Source: Xanthomonas albilineans (GTDB taxonomy: Bacteria > Pseudomonadota > Gammaproteobacteria > Xanthomonadales > Xanthomonadaceae). From it: a DNA stretch of 64,000 bases. The notes beneath the pieces are model-generated. The model saw only the letters and a program-made list of their open reading frames with translations. It ran no database searches and was not told the DNA's origin. The stretch lies in the NCBI RefSeq assembly GCF_002939705.1, contig NZ_MDCB01000004.1, positions 187,605-251,604 on the forward strand, given 5' to 3'. Both the position numbers and the translations under genes were made by a program. The stretch's first letter is position 1. The number at the start of each line of letters is the position of its first letter. This document shows, piece after piece, positions 56,440-64,000 of this stretch.

Positions 56440-57273
56440 TCAGCGCCGCGCACAGCACTGCGCGAACAGCATAGGCGCAAGGCCCAACGCCTGCTGGCGC
56501 TGCGCTTCGTTCAATCCGTCGAGCAGTTCCTCGGCGCCGACCGCCTGCTCCGGCGGAGGGAATGGCCGCTCCGGCGCCTGCCGCGCAGCCAGTTCCCAGG
56601 CCGCGGCATACGGCGGGTCGGCCACCGCCAGCGCCGGCGATTGCAGCAGCTGCGCCAACGTCTCGATCGACTGCCGGTCGCCGTGCAATGCGCGGTCCTC
56701 CAGTTGCGTCACCACATCCTCGGCATCGCGTTCGTCGGTGGCCGACAGACGCGGGCGTTGCCCGTCTGGCGCAATGTCGCCGGCGTGGGCGACCAGCTGC
56801 GCCACCCGCTGGTTCAACAAATAGCGTTGCGCGTCGGGATCACCGCGCGTGGCCGCTGTGCGCAGCATCGCTTCGATCTGCGCGGCATCGACCTGGCCGA
56901 CGCCACGACAGGCCGCGCGCCATTGCCCTTCGGCCGCGCGGCGCGCCGCAGCGTCCTCGGCAGTGGTGTCATCCACACCCGGCGGCAGCACCGCACTGGG
57001 TGCAGGCGCCTGTGCGCGTTGTCGGCAGTCCACCGCGAGCAACGCGGTGGCGTACAGGCGTTGCGCCTCGCTCGCACCTGCCGGCAACGCCAACTCAGGT
57101 AGCGCGGCGACGGACACAGGGGACGACAACAGCGCGGACGGCGGCGACGATGGTCGAGACAGTACGACCGCGACGGCCGCCACAGGCATTGCCGTTGGCA
57201 ACCACAGGGAAGCTGCGAGCGCCACGACCGCGACCGCACCAGTGAGCCAGATCAGTGCAGGACGCGACAGCAT
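56440..57273 (-). CDS. Hypothetical membrane-anchored protein, 277 residues
   Basis: No family is recognised. A single N-terminal hydrophobic helix (ALIWLTGAVAVVALAASLWL) would anchor it, with the rest in the periplasm. The rest is Ala-rich and helical, with repeats of acidic and Gln-rich segments (AAEGQWRAACRGVGQ and ATRGDPDAQRYLLNQRVAQL), which faintly recall tetratrico/Sel1-like helical units. It follows the parvulin gene by 8 bases, so the two are one unit. Conserved cysteines (CRQ, CRG, CC near the end) may form disulfides. Confidence 0.6.
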   Translation of the reverse strand: MLSRPALIWLTGAVAVVALAASLWLPTAMPVAAVAVVLSRPSSPPSALLSSPVSVAALPELALPAGASEAQRLYATALLAVDCRQRAQAPAPSAVLPPGVDDTTAEDAAARRAAEGQWRAACRGVGQVDAAQIEAMLRTAATRGDPDAQRYLLNQRVAQLVAHAGDIAPDGQRPRLSATDERDAEDVVTQLEDRALHGDRQSIETLAQLLQSPALAVADPPYAAAWELAARQAPERPFPPPEQAVGAEELLDGLNEAQRQQALGLAPMLFAQCCARR

Positions 57274-57281
57274 CGGCCGGC

Positions 57282-58154
57282 TTAGTGCACCGCGGCGGCG
57301 TAGGCGGCGCGATCGAACGCCATCGGATGCGCCTGACGCAGGCGCTGCATAGCGTCGGCGGCGGCCTGCTCGCGCAGCTGCAGTTCGATCTGCCCGCGCA
57401 CCGCCTCAAAACGCGCATCGGTCTTCGCATCGAGGTAGATCAGATGGTAGCCGTCGGCACCGCGCACCGGCGCGGACACCTGATTCACCGCGAGTTGGTG
57501 GATCGGCGCGACGAACGCATCGGCTAGGTAGCGGCCGAAGGTCGGCGACAATTGCCCGCCCTCAGCGGCCGTGGCGCCGTCATCGGACTCGTGCATCGCT
57601 AGGGTAGCGAAATCGGCACCGCCGTCGAGCTGGCGTTTGAGCGCCTCGGCACGCTGCAGCGCCTGTGCCTCGGTCAAGGACTGCCCACCGCGTGGCCCGC
57701 CCTGCGGATGCAGGGCGACGAACAGATGGCGTAGATGGTATTCGGTGTAGTCGTCCGGATACGCCGCGAACTGCTGATGCAACATGGACTCGTCGATCTG
57801 CGCGGTGGCACCGAGCCGCGCCCGCGCGGCGTCGACCAGGATCGCGTCGGCGGCACGGCGCAGGCGTGCGGCCACCACCGGATCGTCCTGCAAGTGCTGC
57901 TGCCTGGCTTGGTCCAGCAGGATGGCGCGGTCGGCGAAGCGGCGCACGACGGAGGGATCGTCGATGCTGGAGACGCCGCGAGTACCCTCGCCAGCCAGGG
58001 CGTGGTACTCGCTAGCGGTGAACTGCTGCGCGCCCACGCGCAGCACCACCGGATCGACGGCAGCGGTGCCTACGTCGGCCGGCGTGGCGAGGGCGACGAA
58101 GGCCGTCAGCGCGCAAACCGCCAGTACCGCGGACTTGGCGAAGAAAAGGGACAT
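57282..58154 (-). CDS. Parvulin-type peptidyl-prolyl isomerase, periplasmic
   Basis: A 290-residue exported protein. A signal peptide (SAVLAVCALTAFVALATPA) precedes a SurA/PpiC-like N-terminal helical region, then the parvulin domain: YHLRHLFVALHPQGG, GADFATLAMHESDDG, EGGQLSPTFGRYL and YHLIYLDAKTDAR are its strands and loops. It helps fold outer-membrane or secreted proteins. It precedes the uncharacterised 277-residue gene. Confidence 0.83.
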   Translation of the reverse strand: MSLFFAKSAVLAVCALTAFVALATPADVGTAAVDPVVLRVGAQQFTASEYHALAGEGTRGVSSIDDPSVVRRFADRAILLDQARQQHLQDDPVVAARLRRAADAILVDAARARLGATAQIDESMLHQQFAAYPDDYTEYHLRHLFVALHPQGGPRGGQSLTEAQALQRAEALKRQLDGGADFATLAMHESDDGATAAEGGQLSPTFGRYLADAFVAPIHQLAVNQVSAPVRGADGYHLIYLDAKTDARFEAVRGQIELQLREQAAADAMQRLRQAHPMAFDRAAYAAAVH

Positions 58155-58254
58155 GCGCTTCTCCAGAAACTGGTGGTCGACGCGCGGCGCAGAAGCGCCG
58201 TCGTCGGGGTGAGGCGGTCGACCGGATGGCCGAACGCCGGGGCATGCGAAGGAC

Positions 58255-59361
58255 TCAGTCGTGCTTGCCGCGCGCCTTTAGATAGGCGATCGCTCCCTTC
58301 GGATCGTCGGTGGTGATCAGGTTGAAGGCCTCCTGGTTGACGATGAAGTTGAGATCGCCACGGTTGTCGGCGGTATCGCGGCCACCGGAATAGGAGAAGT
58401 ACAGGTCCGACAGCCGATAGCAACACGCGCCACTTTTCTTGTAGAACTGTCCGGCCAACGGGCTATCCGGAATCGCCTGGAACACACCGACGCGTGCGCC
58501 ACGCTCGCGCACCCGGTCGGCCTCGTTTTGCAGCAGGCCGCCAAGCTGCTTGACGTTGATTTCCATCGCCTCTTTGTTGTCCTCAAGCCAGTCCGAGATC
58601 GCGTTGCTGACGTTGATCTTGGTGAGCATGTTGGTGGTGAACACCGGGATGCCGACCATGCTGCTGCCGTCGGCGCGGAACGCCGAACGGGTTGGGTACA
58701 GGGTCGCATTGACCTTGGCCGCGACGAAGCTGGGCGAGGCCAACGAGAACGCGGCGTCGGCCGCGCGCGACACGGCGCGGACCGAGGCGGCGTCCTTGAA
58801 GTCGAACACGATCGGCGTCTTCAGGCGATGCCGCTTGAAGTAGGCGAAGAGGTCGTCCACGCGCGGCACATGGTAGCCGGTGGTGGTGCGGCGGTCGGGG
58901 GTCAACAGAAACAGACGGCTGACCACCGACCACGGGGTCACGGTGATCGAGGGGTTATAGCCCTGATTTTTCATCGGGTTGTACTTGATTTTGCCGGCGC
59001 GGCTGGTCCAGACGTTGGTGGTGCGGCCGAGGTTCCAGTCGTGCAGCAACACCGGCACGCCATCGCGGGTCATCTTGATATCCAACTCCACACCGTCCAT
59101 GCACTGATCGTCGGCGAGCTGAAGTGCACCGCGCGAGTTTTCCGGCATGTCGGGGAAACTGCTGTACTTGCCCCAAAGACCGCGGTGGGCCAGCACAATG
59201 GTGTCGGCGCTGCTGTCGGCGAACAGGATGTTGCTCATCTTGGTGCCGACGTTGTCGTTGCAGTTGGCCAACACCATCTGCGGCAGGGCAGCCATGACCA
59301 CCAGGGCACCGAACACACAGCAGGCACGCGTCATGGGCGAGGAAACCAATGGGATATTCAT
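58255..59361 (-). CDS. Glycerophosphodiester phosphodiesterase family protein, exported
   Basis: A 368-residue TIM-barrel enzyme. A signal peptide near residues 10-33 (VFGALVVMAALPQMVLA) precedes the GDPD core: AHRGLWGKYSSFPDMPENSRGA, then ELDIKMTRDGVPVLLHDWNL (catalytic and metal residues). The C-terminus NLITTDDPKGAIAYLKAR is typical. It releases glycerol-3-phosphate from deacylated phospholipids. An alternative start is ATG 59334. Compared with GlpQ-type enzymes, insertions between strands are long. Confidence 0.9.
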   Translation of the reverse strand: MNIPLVSSPMTRACCVFGALVVMAALPQMVLANCNDNVGTKMSNILFADSSADTIVLAHRGLWGKYSSFPDMPENSRGALQLADDQCMDGVELDIKMTRDGVPVLLHDWNLGRTTNVWTSRAGKIKYNPMKNQGYNPSITVTPWSVVSRLFLLTPDRRTTTGYHVPRVDDLFAYFKRHRLKTPIVFDFKDAASVRAVSRAADAAFSLASPSFVAAKVNATLYPTRSAFRADGSSMVGIPVFTTNMLTKINVSNAISDWLEDNKEAMEINVKQLGGLLQNEADRVRERGARVGVFQAIPDSPLAGQFYKKSGACCYRLSDLYFSYSGGRDTADNRGDLNFIVNQEAFNLITTDDPKGAIAYLKARGKHD

Positions 59362-59781
59362 TAGGTTGGTCTGGCTCTGAGAGAAAGGAGAAATACTGGG
59401 ACGAGCCCCCGTCAGGTCGACGCAGGCGGCAGCTCGTTTACTGCACTCCGCACATACGTCTCGCGCAAAAGCCTGAGCCAGTGTGATAGGCGGTGGCGTC
59501 AGGAGAAAATCTAATAACTCGCTATGGATTATTTATTTTCGGGATGCAAATTAAAGGATAAAGTACCGATTGCGGTTGTATCCTGCTGTGCTGTCAATCA
59601 CAGAGATCGCCGACGCGGAATGTGAGGTGAGACGCGAGCAGGCGCTATATCGTGACACCAAGACGGTGCGCACGACGGCGCAGTGACGCCGCCGTGCACC
59701 GCGAGGCCGACCCCGCGACAGCAGCACGCATGCAGCATCCGGCAAGGCCGATGTCGCACCGCCTTCGCCACTATCGCCGCG
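59362..59781. other. 420-base non-coding interval with AT-rich block
   Basis: It lies between the GDPD gene and the aldehyde dehydrogenase, both on the minus strand. A block at 59500-59580 (ATCTAATAACTCGCTATGG, TTATTTATTTTC) is clearly AT-rich against the window background and probably holds the GDPD promoter. No gene or repeat is seen. Confidence 0.55.
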
Positions 59782-61212
59782 TCAGCGTAAAAGAAACGAG
59801 AGCATGCGCGCGATCCGCGCGTACGGCGGTTTCAACAGGTCGGTGCCGGCACGGCGCGACTGCCACAAAATCGGCAAAGCTTTGCTGAAAGCATCGAAGC
59901 CGGCGCGGCCATGGTAGGCCCCCATGCCGCTCGCGCCGATGCCGCCGAACGGCAGCGCATTGGCGGCGAAGTGCAGCAAGCTGTCGTTGATGGTGACGCC
60001 ACCCGCGACAGTGGCGTGCAGGATCGTTTCGATCTGGTCGCGGTCGTGGCTGAAGGGATACAACGCCAGCGGCCGGTCGCGGCCATTGATCTCGGCGATG
60101 GCCGCGTCCAGGGTAAGGTAGCCGCGCAACGGCAGGATCGGGCCAAAGATCTCTTCCTGCATCACCAGTGCGTCATCGCCGGGCTGCAGCACCACGGTGG
60201 GCACGATCAGGCGCTCGCGCTCGGCACGCACGGGGTCGATGCTGGCCAGTTCGATCACCTCCAGGCCGCGCGCACGCGCATCGTCCAGGTAGCCACGCAG
60301 GCGTCGGTACTGGCCTTCGTTGACGATGCGGGTGTAGTCCTCGGCGTTGGCGAAATCGCCGTAGCGCGCCAGCACCTGCGCGCGCAGCGCCTGCACCAGC
60401 GCCGCGATGCGGCCGGCATCGATCAGTACATAATCTGGAGCGATGCAGGTCTGCCCGGCGTTGAACCATTTGCCGCTGGCCAGGCGCGCAGCCGCCCGTC
60501 CCGGCGGATAGTCCGGGCAGACGATGGCCGGCGATTTACCGCCAAGTTCCAGGGTCAGCGGGGTCAAATTGGGCGCGGCCGCGGCCATCACTTTGCGCCC
60601 GACCGCGGTGGAGCCGGTAAACACCAGATGGTCCAACGGCAACGCGGCGAACGCAGCGCCCACCTCGGCGCCACCTAGCGCCACCGCCACCCGCTGCGGC
60701 GGGAACACTTCGGCCAGCAGCGATTGCAGAAATTGCGCGGTGCGCGGGGTGTGTTCGGATGGCTTCAGATAGACATGGTTGCCGGCGGCGATGGCGGTGG
60801 CCAACGGGATCAGCGCCAGATTGACCGGATAGTTCCACGGCGCGATCACGCCGACCACACCGACCGGCACCGGCCGCACTTCTGCGCGCGCCGGCCACAG
60901 CCGCCAGCCACCGCCGACCCGTTGCGGGCGCATCCAGCCCGTGAGATGGCGCAGCAGATGGTCGATTTCGCCGAGCACGATCATACCGTCGGCAATGAGC
61001 GACTCGTGGCGCGAGCGGTGGCCGAAATCGTCAGCGATGGCATCGGCCATTTCCGGCAAACGCCGTTTCAGCGTCGCGCGCAGCTTTAGCAGATCGTCGC
61101 GACGCTGGCTCCGCTCCGGCTTCGCCGCCTGCCAGGCCGCGCGCAGGCGTTGCACAGTGGCTGGCAAGGCGACCAGCGGCGTGTCGGCGGCATCGGCAAC
61201 GGGTATCGGCAT
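59782..61212 (-). CDS. Aldehyde dehydrogenase (coniferyl-aldehyde-dehydrogenase-like)
   Basis: A 476-residue NAD(P)+-dependent dehydrogenase. GVVGVIAPWNYPVNLAL starts the NAD-binding region, and VFTGSTAVGRKVM is the cofactor loop. Catalytic Glu lies in TLELGGKSPAIV and Cys in FNAGQTCIAPDY. GVTINDSLLHFAANALPFGG is the typical coniferyl-aldehyde-type C-terminus. These enzymes oxidise aromatic or fatty aldehydes. The ATG at 61212 fits the family N-terminus. It precedes nothing in operon with it; actP lies upstream on the same strand. Confidence 0.9.
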   Translation of the reverse strand: MPIPVADAADTPLVALPATVQRLRAAWQAAKPERSQRRDDLLKLRATLKRRLPEMADAIADDFGHRSRHESLIADGMIVLGEIDHLLRHLTGWMRPQRVGGGWRLWPARAEVRPVPVGVVGVIAPWNYPVNLALIPLATAIAAGNHVYLKPSEHTPRTAQFLQSLLAEVFPPQRVAVALGGAEVGAAFAALPLDHLVFTGSTAVGRKVMAAAAPNLTPLTLELGGKSPAIVCPDYPPGRAAARLASGKWFNAGQTCIAPDYVLIDAGRIAALVQALRAQVLARYGDFANAEDYTRIVNEGQYRRLRGYLDDARARGLEVIELASIDPVRAERERLIVPTVVLQPGDDALVMQEEIFGPILPLRGYLTLDAAIAEINGRDRPLALYPFSHDRDQIETILHATVAGGVTINDSLLHFAANALPFGGIGASGMGAYHGRAGFDAFSKALPILWQSRRAGTDLLKPPYARIARMLSFLLR

Positions 61213-61332
61213 GGGCGCACTATACGATGCACTGCATGCGCGACAGCACGGCCTGCACCGCACACACAACGACGACGGCGCGAAGGCCGGCGTCGTGTGC
61301 AACCACCGCCGCGAAGACGCGCCTTGGATCCA

Positions 61333-63063
61333 TCAGTGCGCCGATCCGCGCGAGGCGCCCAGACCGGTTTCGGCGCGAATCTGCTGCGCCTTGAACGCCG
61401 CGCGCTCCTTGTCCGCCTGCGCGCTGCGGTCCAGCAGCGAGAACAGCCAGATGCCCACGAAACCGATCGTCACCGAGAACAGCGCCGGCGAGGTATACGG
61501 GAACGGCGCCGAGCCCGTGGCATTTCCCAGCGTGTCCACCCATACCGATGGCGACAGCACAGTCAGCACCAGCGAGGAAATCAGGCCGAGGAAGCCACCG
61601 ATCACCGCGCCACGGGTGGTGCAGTCTTTCCAGAGCAGCGACAACAACAGCACCGGGAAGTTGGCCGAGGCGGCGATGGCGAAAGCCAGCGAGACCATGA
61701 AGGCAACGTTCTGCTTCTCGAACACGATGCCCAACAACACCGCGATCACGCCCAGCACGATGGTGGTGATGCGCGACACCTTCAACTCCGAGCCAGGCGC
61801 GGGCTGCCCCTTCTTCAGCACCGTGGCATACAGGTCGTGGGACACCGCCGAAGCGCCGGACAGGGTCAGGCCGGCGACCACCGCCAGGATGGTGGCGAAG
61901 GCCACCGCGGAGATGAAGCCCATGAACACGTTACCGCCCACCGCATTGCCGACCAATACTGCCGCCATATTGGCGGCGCCCTTGCCGCCGTGGATGGTGC
62001 CGGTGGCGACATCGGCAAACTGCGGGTTGGTCAGCACAAGGGCGATAGCGCCAAAGCCGATGATGAAGATCAAGATGTAGAAATAGCCGATCCAGGTAGT
62101 GGCCCACAGCACCGACTTGCGCGCCTGTTTGGCATCGGGCACGGTGAAAAAGCGCATCAGGATATGCGGCAGGCCGGCGGTGCCGAACATCAGCGCCATG
62201 CCGAAGGAGATCGCCGAGATCGGATCCTTGACGAAGCCACCAGGGCCCATGATCGCCCGTCCGGCGCTGGCCGCTTCGTCCGGCGAAGCGCCGGCATGGG
62301 CGGCCACGGCGGTCTTCACTCGCACGCCCTCGGCAAACAGCGCTTCGAAGCTGAAGTGGAAGTGCAACATGATCGCCACCGCCATGAAGGTCACGCCGGT
62401 CAGCAGCATCACCGCCTTGATGATCTGCACCCAGGTGGTGGCGGTCATGCCGCCGAACAGCACGTAGACCATCATCAACACGCCGACCAGGCTGACCGCC
62501 ACCCAGTAGTCCAGGCCGAACAGCAGCTTGATCAGCGCGCCGGCACCGACCATTTGCGCGATCAGGTAGAACAGCACTACCACCAGCGTACCGGCGGCGG
62601 CGAAGCCACGGATCGCGGTCGGCGCAAAACGGTAACCGGCTACGTCGGCGAAGGTGTACTTGCCGAGATTGCGCAGACGCTCGGCCATCAGGAAGGTCAG
62701 GATCGGCCAGCCCACTAGGAAGCCGATCGCGTAGATCAACCCGTCGTAACCATTGGCCATCACCGCTGCGGTGATACCCAGGAACGAGGCCGCCGACATG
62801 AAATCGCCGGCAATCGCCAAGCCGTTCTGAAAGCCGCTGATGCCACCGCCGGCAGTATAGAAATCCGCGGCGGAACGGGTCTTCTTAGACGCCCACTTGG
62901 TGATCCACAAGGTACAGGCGACGAAGAAGGCGAACATCACGATCGCCACCCAGTTGGTCGGCTGTTTGTCGGTCTGGCCGACATCGCCACCGGCCGCCAA
63001 CGCCACACCTACTGGCAACAGCGTCGCCAGCAGCAAGACAGGGATTCGCATGACTATGTTCAT
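61333..63063 (-). CDS. actP: Cation/acetate symporter
   Basis: A 576-residue sodium:solute symporter (SSS family) with 13 or so helices and an N-terminal signal-like leader. [29 protein letters not shown] near residue 70 is the ActP signature region, and [20 protein letters not shown]-like loops follow. It imports acetate and similar short acids. Its start overlaps the yjcH gene by four bases (ATGA), and acs begins beyond the yjcH gene in the opposite direction, forming the classical acetate-scavenging trio in divergent order. Confidence 0.95.
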   Translation of the reverse strand: MNIVMRIPVLLLATLLPVGVALAAGGDVGQTDKQPTNWVAIVMFAFFVACTLWITKWASKKTRSAADFYTAGGGISGFQNGLAIAGDFMSAASFLGITAAVMANGYDGLIYAIGFLVGWPILTFLMAERLRNLGKYTFADVAGYRFAPTAIRGFAAAGTLVVVLFYLIAQMVGAGALIKLLFGLDYWVAVSLVGVLMMVYVLFGGMTATTWVQIIKAVMLLTGVTFMAVAIMLHFHFSFEALFAEGVRVKTAVAAHAGASPDEAASAGRAIMGPGGFVKDPISAISFGMALMFGTAGLPHILMRFFTVPDAKQARKSVLWATTWIGYFYILIFIIGFGAIALVLTNPQFADVATGTIHGGKGAANMAAVLVGNAVGGNVFMGFISAVAFATILAVVAGLTLSGASAVSHDLYATVLKKGQPAPGSELKVSRITTIVLGVIAVLLGIVFEKQNVAFMVSLAFAIAASANFPVLLLSLLWKDCTTRGAVIGGFLGLISSLVLTVLSPSVWVDTLGNATGSAPFPYTSPALFSVTIGFVGIWLFSLLDRSAQADKERAAFKAQQIRAETGLGASRGSAH

Positions 63064-63377
63064 GAGCGTGCGTCCTCGAGAATCTGCGCGGTCAGCCGGT
63101 CGTAGTGGCTATTGGCACGGCGCACGTAGATGGCGTTGATGACGATCGTGAACACCATGACCCCGATCGCGATCGGAATGCCGATGGTGGTGACGCCGCT
63201 ACCGATCGGCTGCGCCAGAAACGCCTTGTCGAAGGCGATCAGGCCGATGAAACCGAAGTAGACCAGCAACATCAGGATGGTCAGCGTCCAGCCCAGCGCA
63301 TTACGCTGACGCTTGAGCGCGTGGTACTTCGGATCGGCGTCGATCTTCGCAATCAACGCCTCGTTGGAAATGCTCAT
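63060..63377 (-). CDS. yjcH: DUF485 membrane protein YjcH
   Basis: A 105-residue inner-membrane protein with two helices ([21 protein letters not shown] and [22 protein letters not shown]). [17 protein letters not shown] is the DUF485 hallmark. It accompanies ActP in many proteobacteria and is translated with it through an ATGA overlap. Its own role is not known. Confidence 0.94.
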   Translation of the reverse strand: MSISNEALIAKIDADPKYHALKRQRNALGWTLTILMLLVYFGFIGLIAFDKAFLAQPIGSGVTTIGIPIAIGVMVFTIVINAIYVRRANSHYDRLTAQILEDARS

Positions 63378-63751
63378 GTGGTGCCTCCCGGGAAGTGACC
63401 ACGACAGGCGGATCAGGCGCTGTACGTGGGTTGGGTAAACCGCAAGTAATGGGTATCGCCTCTACAACCGTAGTCGATTTCGCGCTAGCCGCCCCTCCGT
63501 TCGGCACCGACAATCCTCCCGTCGCCGGTGCACTAGAGATTACCGTGAATGCGCGGCAAACGCCTGGTCCCGACCAGGGCGATTAGAGTGATGTCGTCGG
63601 CACTATGATTCTCAAGCGGTAGACAGCCTGGGGCCTTGTTGGCCGGTAGAGTCCATTGGGCCCACTAACGCGGTTGACGTGGAATACGTCAAAATGGCGT
63701 ATTGACACGCCGCGCAGCATGCGGCATCCCCGTCCAATCGCAGAGGGAACC
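63378..63751. other. 374-base divergent promoter interval (yjcH-actP / acs)
   Basis: It separates the two acetate-scavenging units transcribed away from each other. An inverted repeat lies at 63674-63692. GAGGGAAC at 63743-63750 is a poor ribosome site just before acs. No other feature is recognised. Confidence 0.6.
63674..63692. promoter_or_regulatory. Inverted repeat upstream of acs, possible operator
   Basis: TTGACGT-ggaat-ACGTCAA is a perfect 7-base-arm palindrome ending 60 bases before the acs start codon. It is in the divergent yjcH-actP/acs interval, where a carbon-status regulator would act. No known consensus is matched well enough to name the regulator. Confidence 0.4.
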
Positions 63752-64000
63752 ATGGCCGATCTCTATCCCGTCGATCCACACGTTGCCGCCCGCGCACGGG
63801 TCGACAAGACCCAATACCAGGCTCTGTATCGGCAATCGGTGGAACAGCCGGAGGCTTTCTGGGGCAAGGTGGCCGAGCGCCTGGACTGGTTCAAGGCGCC
63901 CACCCGGATCAAGGACGTGAACTTCGCCCTGGACGACTTCCGCATCCGTTGGTTCGACGACGGCGAGCTCAACGCCAGCGTCAATTGCCTGGATCGGCAA
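63752..64000 (+). CDS. acs: Acetyl-CoA synthetase, 5' end
   Basis: The first 83 codons of AMP-forming acetyl-CoA synthetase; the gene continues past the right edge. MADLYPVDPHVAARARVDKT, then YRQSVEQPEAFWGKVAERLDW and a WFDDGELNASVNCLDRQ end match the Acs N-terminal lid (FWG...LDW...WF..G.LN.S.NCLDR). It activates acetate, complementing the divergent acetate importer. The ATG at 63752 gives the canonical start. Confidence 0.95.
   Translation, partial: MADLYPVDPHVAARARVDKTQYQALYRQSVEQPEAFWGKVAERLDWFKAPTRIKDVNFALDDFRIRWFDDGELNASVNCLDRQ

Noticed and set aside
61150-62718. A 522-residue plus-strand frame over actP
   Set aside because: His/Gln/Arg-rich antisense of a symporter gene whose helices and signature are clear.

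Overview
The window is GC-rich, gene-dense chromosomal DNA from a gammaproteobacterium, almost certainly a Xanthomonas. The call rests on a complete xanthomonadin (brominated aryl-polyene pigment) locus with an XanB2-type chorismatase and a XanA2-type 3-hydroxybenzoate:ACP ligase. It is supported by a candidate sX13-like small RNA next to polA. The pigment locus differs from a minimal aryl-polyene set by an inserted tannase-family gene. An early-branching Xanthomonas is possible, but the species cannot be fixed from the sequence alone.

Layout. 1-8.5 kb: the 5' part of a CoA-ligase/acetyltransferase-type gene (runs off the left edge), a KefB/KefC-type antiporter, zwf with a basic C-terminal tail, and a 1105-residue membrane-anchored ankyrin protein coupled to a YcgL-family gene. 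8.7-26.3 kb: the xanthomonadin locus. A plus-strand operon holds ketosynthase, chain-length factor, glycosyltransferase and halogenase-like gene, followed by a secreted tannase/feruloyl-esterase-like enzyme. A nine-gene minus-strand operon holds ACP, membrane protein, two acyltransferases, two hotdog dehydratases, LolA-like protein, MMPL exporter and ketoreductase. A second halogenase-like gene is coupled to xanB2, and xanA2 is convergent to them. 26.4-36.8 kb: cytochrome bd (CIO type), an S9 peptidase, a small membrane protein, hemF, the sRNA and polA.

37-45.5 kb: a DUF2782-like lipoprotein, an uncharacterised two-gene unit whose larger protein has a clan CD (caspase-like) His-Gly / Asp-Thr-Cys pattern, a universal stress protein, an M61 peptidase, uvrD and an FAD/NAD(P) protein. 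45.6-52.7 kb: phospholipase-D-type cardiolipin synthase, rpmB-rpmG, a LAB_N/glycosyltransferase/sugar-epimerase run, and rsmG-parA-parB. 52.8-64 kb: PhoD-type phosphatase, phosphopantetheinyl transferase, GlsB-like protein, xth, a parvulin and partner, a glycerophosphodiesterase, an aldehyde dehydrogenase, yjcH-actP, and the start of acs.

How the pigment genes fit together: XanB2 makes 3-hydroxybenzoate from chorismate, and XanA2 loads it on the ACP. The KS/CLF pair, FabG-like reductase and hotdog dehydratases build the polyene. The two flavin halogenase-like proteins are the candidates for ring bromination. The acyl- and glycosyltransferases attach the product to a lipid or sugar head, and the MMPL and LolA-like proteins move it to the outer membrane. 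The PPTase at 54.5 kb could activate the ACP. No tRNA, rRNA, CRISPR array, prophage or insertion sequence was recognised.
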